Of a stretch of DNA of 64,000 bases, positions 59,341-64,000 are shown in pieces (position 1 is the stretch's first letter; each line of letters opens with the position of its first letter). Source of the stretch: Collybia mongolica (lineage: Eukaryota; Basidiomycota; Agaricomycetes; Agaricales; Clitocybaceae). The notes below the pieces were generated by a model. It ran no database searches. It was not told the DNA's origin and saw nothing but the letters and a program-made list of their open reading frames with translations. The stretch covers positions 2,108,001 to 2,172,000 of the forward strand of contig JAAXNY010000008.1 of the NCBI GenBank assembly GCA_013420905.1, read 5' to 3'. The position numbers were made by a program, and so were the translations under genes.

Positions 59341-60256
59341 ATGGCTAAGTCTACCGCATTTCAAAAAGCGAAGCAATCTCACAAGGTGGCATTGTCTTCG
59401 GGCTCATCCCAGAGAGTTAAAGGTGGATACTGTGATTTTCAAATGGAAACATGTTACCTATTATTACATTTTGTTTCACCAGGTACACGGATAAATACAT
59501 CAGAGGCAATGGCAATGGAAGCAAAAATGAAGAAAATGAAAGGTATTACTTTTTTTTTTGCATACTTCCTATACCATACTAACGTGACTAGCTGAACTCG
59601 TAGCTCTTCGCAAAGCTGCCCATGCTAAAGAACAGCAGAAGAATGTCATACCACGCCCACCGCGCGGCGTTGCAGGGAATGGATTCAATCTCCAGGCTGA
59701 AATGCAACTCCAAGATGATTCCAATTTATACAAGGCCATTCATGTAAGTTTTACTTCTTAAAACCCTTTGCTCCAATCTTTTTTTTTACAAGTAATAGCG
59801 CTGCATTTGTAGTTTAGTTGGTAACGCAGGCCTTAACTACTCGGTTGTTTGGCACAGGCAACCTACAGTAGTCATTAGTCAAATCATCCGCGTGGTAAGT
59901 CTTTTCTTTGCTGCTTTGTTACTCATTTAAATAATTTATTTCAGGCCGAAAGTCGGCATACATACCTCAAAAAATTCCATAATGGCTGGGCCACTCAAGA
60001 ATTTATCAAGTCACATTTGAAGAACAAACGCGCCTATGCTCGTAAATGTGGGTATACAAATGAGACTGGAAATACAGTAGGGGGCAGTAATGCTGATGAT
60101 GAGGAGGAAATGGATGTCGACATTGACTTAAATGAGCATGATGAGGATGAAGTAGATAGTAGTGATGAGGGGGAAGAGGATGGGGACCAGAAGGGTGAGG
60201 ACCAGGAGGGTGAGGACCAGGAGGATGAGGAAGGGAATGAATCAGAAGCCTACTAA
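59341..60256 (+). CDS. Transposon small acidic-tailed protein (gene A), right-arm copy
   Basis: Mirror of 45223-46138. On this strand the exons read directly: 59341-59420, then the piece from 59482, then 59592-59741, and a last exon from about 59,945 to 60256 with the Asp/Glu tail. Confidence 0.65.
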
Positions 60257-60399
60257 TCATTAGAATATTGTTAAATGTTGAATCACACAAATTTAAACAT
60301 CTATAAGGGGATGAAATATCCAAATAAAAATGAGTGCATTTCAACTTTTCAATGGATGAAAAGTTAGTACTACTTTCATCCGAAAACAATCCAGTAAAA

Positions 60400-60860
60400 T
60401 GATGAAAAAGAGGATGAATTTAAGTGAGGAAAATGGGATGAATTCGAACATATGATTTTCATCTCTCATAAAATGCCAGTATTTTTGCCCTTAATAGTAT
60501 GAAATTCATCCCTCATGTAAGACTCGCAAGGGTGTTATTTCTGCCCTTAATAGTATGAAATTCATCCCCCATGTAAGACTTGCAAGGGTGTTATTCTCAC
60601 CCCTTATTAGTATGAAATTCATCCTTTTTGAAAGGTTAGTATAGCACCCTTGATAGTAAGAAATTCATCCCATGAGGGTGAATTATGAGGGGTATGAATA
60701 CGGACAAATTTCACATGAAATTCATCCATCAAATTATACCTTAAAGGGGGGTTTTCCCTCCATTTTTCCCCCTACAGGGGGTGTGTTTTCAAACATCTTT
60801 GAGATGAAATTCATTACATTTTAGGATTGTTAATTGAATGAATTTCATATTTTTAATGTA
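60400..60860. repeat. Sub-terminal repeat tract, right-arm mirror
   Basis: Mirror image of the 56-57-bp repeats at 44620-45080. It contains the one mismatch noticed between the arms (60702). Confidence 0.75.
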
Positions 60861-60925
60861 TTATTTCTCTTATTTAAGAGGATGAAACACAGGGTTGAAT
60901 TTCATCTATTCTCAGTTTCACAGTG

Positions 60926-61469
60926 AACCCAACTCACTCTCTTATAGGTTGAAATTTCATCCAGTTAATTGGAGAAAATTCTAATATCTTTTTTCATCTA
61001 AAGGATGGCTGAAATATGTGGGATGAAAATAAACTACTAAAATCACTCTTCTATAGGATGAAATTTCATCCAGTTAACTGGGGGAAAATTTAAAACTTTT
61101 TTTCATCTAATGGATGGCTAACATATTTTGGATGAAAATCAGCCACTAAATTCACTCTTCTATAAGATGAAATTTCATCCAATTAATTGTAGTTAATTGA
61201 AGGGATTTTTAATACATATTTTTATCTAATAAATGGCTGAAATATGGGGGATGAAAATCAGGCCACCAACTTCACTCCTTTACAGGATGAAATTTCATCC
61301 AATTAATGGAGGGAAAATTTAATACCTTTTTTCATCTATTGGATGGCTGAAAAATGTGGGGTGGAATTTCAGCCACAATTCATACCCCTTTAATTCAGCC
61401 ATTTAAGTGTGGAAATTCATATTTCCACACTTAAATGGCTGAATTTCATGATCCAATGGGGACACAGTG
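60926..61469. mobile_element. 3' sub-terminal region and terminus of an older resident Plavaka-like element
   Basis: Four units of about 110-120 bp start at about 60936, 61045, 61155 and 61274. They hold TTCATCC-rich palindromes (GGATGAAATTTCATCC at about 61057 and 61287; variants elsewhere), followed by the large hairpin at 61392 and a terminal CACAGTG at 61463-61469. This matches the end structure of the composite's element, but the sequence differs. The composite appears to be inserted in it. Confidence 0.6.
61392..61445. repeat. Perfect 25-bp hairpin
   Basis: The stem from 61392-61416 pairs without mismatch with 61421-61445 around a 4-nt TCAT loop. It includes TTCAGCCATTTAAGTGTGG. It sits 18 bp inside a CACAGTG terminus, where a transposase-binding or cleavage structure would be expected. 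Confidence 0.9.
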
Positions 61470-63241
61470 GTTATAGAGTAGGCCAAAATCTATAATTCCT
61501 CAGACAGCATGCTCATCTTCACCAACTTCAATTTATTAACCCAAAGTTACACTTATAACTATGGAAGTTCATTGATCATCAGTTAGTTATGCTCAGGTGG
61601 AGGGGAAATAGTACCATACCATCTCCTAATATTTTTACTGAGCATTACTTAAAACCTCACCCAACTCCCACTGGTATATTTTGTTATTGATATATAGGTT
61701 CAAATTTGTAACTAAGGTAGTGGACACCAAAAACTGACACCCCTTACATATGCAATTTTTGTCCTTGCTGCTATCCTCAATAACCACAACACAAGTAGTT
61801 ATTCTATGTAACTGTGTCCAGGAATATGTTGTAACTACTCTAGTTGTTGCTGTCCAGCTTTCCTTTTGAAAAAATGTCAATTTATGAGTATATTGAGCCT
61901 CAAATTTTTGAAATAGAAAAAGCTTCAGAAAGCTTTGTTCCAACAAGAAAACACATTTGGAAGGGGGAGATTTTTTTGTGACCAATTTCTTTGCAGCTTA
62001 CATAAGCGGTCACGTGGTCCATCCCAGTGGATAGAGTAGAGGGGATGAAAACAGGCCAAAAAAATATGCATAACAGCCTCCTGAGGTCATCCAACAAATG
62101 GGAAGAATATCCAAGCTACTCTAACTCACATTCAAAACCTCAGGCTCTCCAAAAATCTTGAAACCCATCCAACCACAGACTCAGAGGATGAAGATTATTT
62201 ACTGGTGCCAGAACCCACAACAGCAAGAAGCCACAAAGATCTATACCTTTGGTAGTGATCTTGAGGATTCTGCATCCAATACCATTCCACCCCAATAATG
62301 CCCTTCTTACTGCACTGTGCCACCTGGATTGTTTTTTCTTTCTTCTGGACATTGATTTTTGCATGGCTTGGCACTTACTAATTCCCACTACTTTAGTAGT
62401 GGGTTTTGGGATGGGCCTTCACCATGAGTGTGGACACATGTGACCTAGTTTGGAACTCTGCCATATACCCCTTAAACCTTATCATCACATGTTTCCCCCT
62501 TTCTCTTTGCCCATGCAAATGAATTCACTACCAACTTCAACCACTACAATTTTAGTTACAGCAGTTTCCAAATGGAATGGCACTTGTATGAAGACATTGT
62601 GAGTTACCAAAATGACATAAACCCTTTTTTGGGACCACCATAAACATGCATAACCTCACAGGAGTATATGCCAATAGCAGGCAATTATCAATGAATATGG
62701 CTCCCTAACCAGATACCCAACACTGTCTGAAAAAGGCCACGACATTTGTGAAATCATGACATCAAAGAATTTTCATGCAAGTGCCAATCCATTCGAAACC
62801 TGCTGTAACAGGCAAGTTGTGCTGGCTTTTTTTGTGCCAGACCTGGCACAGAACCAGGTCATTGAGCATAACTATGTCTATCCCTAACAATAATTGTGTG
62901 AGATTGGGAAATTGCTTGCATCAGACACACTGGCTAAACAATTCAAAATGGTTGTTCAAGACCATTACTTTGAGAGATTGTTGACTGCAGTAATGTTTTA
63001 GTGAAGCAAATACATAACATAAACTTCTAAGGTGCCCCGAGAGCCATGCAATAACGGTGAAATCTGAAAAGTAGCGGGCTTTGCGGCGTCAGCGCGCTGG
63101 TGGGGTTATCAGATTACATAAGGGTGTCGGTTCCTAGTGCCCGCTACCTTACCACGTGAAATGTAACATATACAGATTATAACCGGTCGGATTGAAAGAG
63201 GGTGATAAAAGTAGGACACTGCTTGTTCCGTTGACCGGACA
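61470..63241. other. Anonymous AT-rich, CpG-poor spacer before the carnitine acetyltransferase gene
   Basis: Short frames only, none with a recognisable domain. CpG is nearly absent over 62,000-62,800, suggesting old decayed repeats. From about 63,040 the composition turns normal; that part should be the promoter of the next gene. Confidence 0.45.
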
Positions 63242-64000
63242 ATGCTCGCAAGTAAAGTCATCCGTGCAGCTCGCAAGCCCTGGCCCACTCATCTCCCTCC
63301 TCGTAGCCCAATGTCCACCTCCACCATTAGGCTTACCGAACGCCCGTCAGCGTGGAAGGCAGCCGCGCCCTCTGCACCTCCTGATTCATTAACCTTCGCA
63401 TCAAGTCACCCAAAGCTCCCTGTGGTGGATCTCAAGGACACATTGGCTCGACTGAAGGAGTCACTCAAACCCATGGCTTGGTCTGACGCAGAGTTTGCCG
63501 CAGTCGAGGAGAAGATCGACCAGTTCGCCGTAGGGAAGGGCCCGGAACTCCAAGCGAGACTATTGAAGCGGGCAGAGGAAACTCCGCATTGGCTTGAGCA
63601 GTGGTGGGACGATGGTGGTTACTTGGGCTATCGCGACTCGGTTTGTTGTCTATTGGCTCACCGTTTCATGATTTCATCAGAGCTCGTCAGGTCGTCGTCA
63701 ACGTCTCTTATTATTGTGCGTCCGATTATAACATGAATGGGTGTAATTATCAACAATGGCCATATAACCCCTAGATGGATTCGACGCACATCCCGAACAC
63801 CTCTCACAAACGCCTGTGGCTCGTGCCGCCGGTATCGCACGTGCAGCTATGATTTTTCGCCAGCAATTGAAATTAGGACTCATCAAACCCGATGCCACCA
63901 AAGAGGGACCTCTGTGTATGGACACCTACCGGTGAGCCATTCCGCACATCAGTCCCGTATCTAACGTATTGTCCTTTTTTGAAAAGATGGATGTTTGACT
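63242..64000 (+). CDS. Carnitine O-acetyltransferase, 5' part of gene
   Basis: Transfers acetyl groups between CoA and carnitine for transport between peroxisome, cytosol and mitochondrion. Exon 1 (63242-63639) encodes MLASKVIRAARKPWPTHLPP, an Arg/Lys-rich and Ser-rich leader suited to mitochondrial import; a second ATG 24 codons on (MSTSTIRLTERP) could give a form without it. Family landmarks: LPVVDLKDTLARLKESLKPM, PHWLEQWWDDGGYLGYRDSV, then across introns VVNVSYYYGFDAHPEH, TPVARAAGIARAAMIFRQQL and KPDATKEGPLCMDTYRWMFD. The window ends there. The catalytic His and CoA-binding parts lie beyond it. Confidence 0.9.

Larger units (their letters stand above)
44554..60925. mobile_element. 16.4-kb palindromic composite of a Plavaka-type element
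   Basis: Two inverted arms of 7,044 bp (44554-51597 and 53882-60925) enclose a 2,284-bp unique centre. Every base pairs with the base at 105,479 minus its position, so there is no net indel over 7 kb. The open frames on the two arms translate identically. The outer ends are CACTGTGAAACTGAG and its complement, each flanked outside by AA. Unique sequence outside the arms differs on the two sides. See the separate entries for the complete element and the inverted partial copy. Confidence 0.9.
53882..60925 (-). mobile_element. Inverted partial copy of the same Plavaka-type element (7,044 bp)
   Basis: Reverse complement of 44554-51597. It holds the element's 5' terminus at 60925 (CACAGTG) but is truncated inside the transposase gene at 53882, where it meets the 3' terminus of the complete element with no extra base. 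Genes A, B and C are present in full; gene D keeps only exon 1 and the start of exon 2. One mismatch to the left arm was noticed (60702 versus 44777, CG versus TG). Confidence 0.9.

Noticed and set aside
44554..60925. Simple fold-back (missed-adapter) assembly artefact as explanation for the inverted repeat
   Set aside because: Such artefacts mirror all sequence outward from one centre. Here the arms stop exactly at transposon ends, the centre is 2.3 kb of unique sequence, the outer flanks differ, and one base differs between arms. Not excluded without reads.
1..64000. CRISPR arrays, bacterial operons or ribosome-binding sites
   Set aside because: The DNA is eukaryotic with spliced genes; no regular spacer-repeat array was seen.

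Overview
This window is nuclear DNA from a filamentous basidiomycete, almost certainly an Agaricomycete. Genes are broken by many short introns of about 45-60 nt. The gene set is fungal (chitin deacetylase, Rho1 GEF with a CNH domain, Sfh5, Trm82, Paf1). A tandem family of DUF6533-type membrane proteins and several Plavaka-type (CACTA-related) DNA transposons are typical of mushroom-forming fungi.

Layout. 1-30.3 kb is an ordinary gene-rich arm: 5' part of a Sec1/Munc18 gene, chitin deacetylase, a wrecked dual-specificity phosphatase, a RhoGEF, three tandem DUF6533-like genes (the third broken), a MATE-like transporter, a Ser/Pro-rich protein of unknown function, Trm82, Paf1 and Sfh5. 30.3-37.6 kb is a decayed, CpG-depleted region. 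It holds LINE debris, an intron-bearing RDS3/PHF5A pseudogene, a putative MITE, a ZZ-finger pseudogene and a Plavaka scrap. 37.7-40.2 kb returns to normal composition with an unidentified gene fragment and an alcohol acetyltransferase-like gene whose stop codon touches a Copia LTR. 40.2-61.5 kb is transposon territory. After another anonymous AT-rich stretch, a carnitine acetyltransferase gene starts at 63.2 kb and runs off the window.

The main discovery is a 16.4-kb palindromic composite transposon at 44,554-60,925. A Plavaka-type element (44,554-53,881, termini CACTGTG/CACAGTG) is followed without a single intervening base by a 7,044-bp inverted, nearly identical partial copy of itself (53,882-60,925). 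The element carries four genes in two divergent pairs: a Plavaka transposase with an internal deletion, a large Spt5-like (KOW) protein, and two small proteins of unknown function. Both outer ends of the composite are the same element end, and both are flanked by AA. This fits a 'double-Ds'-like structure: one element inserted inverted into a sibling, after which two identical 5' ends mobilised the whole. It appears to have landed in an older, related element whose own terminus lies at 61,469.

The older transposon and pseudogene sequences show loss of CpG and Arg(CGN)-to-TGA stops, as expected from deamination of methylated cytosine. The composite keeps intact reading frames and differs between its arms at one site found by eye, itself a CpG/TpG change, so it looks recent.
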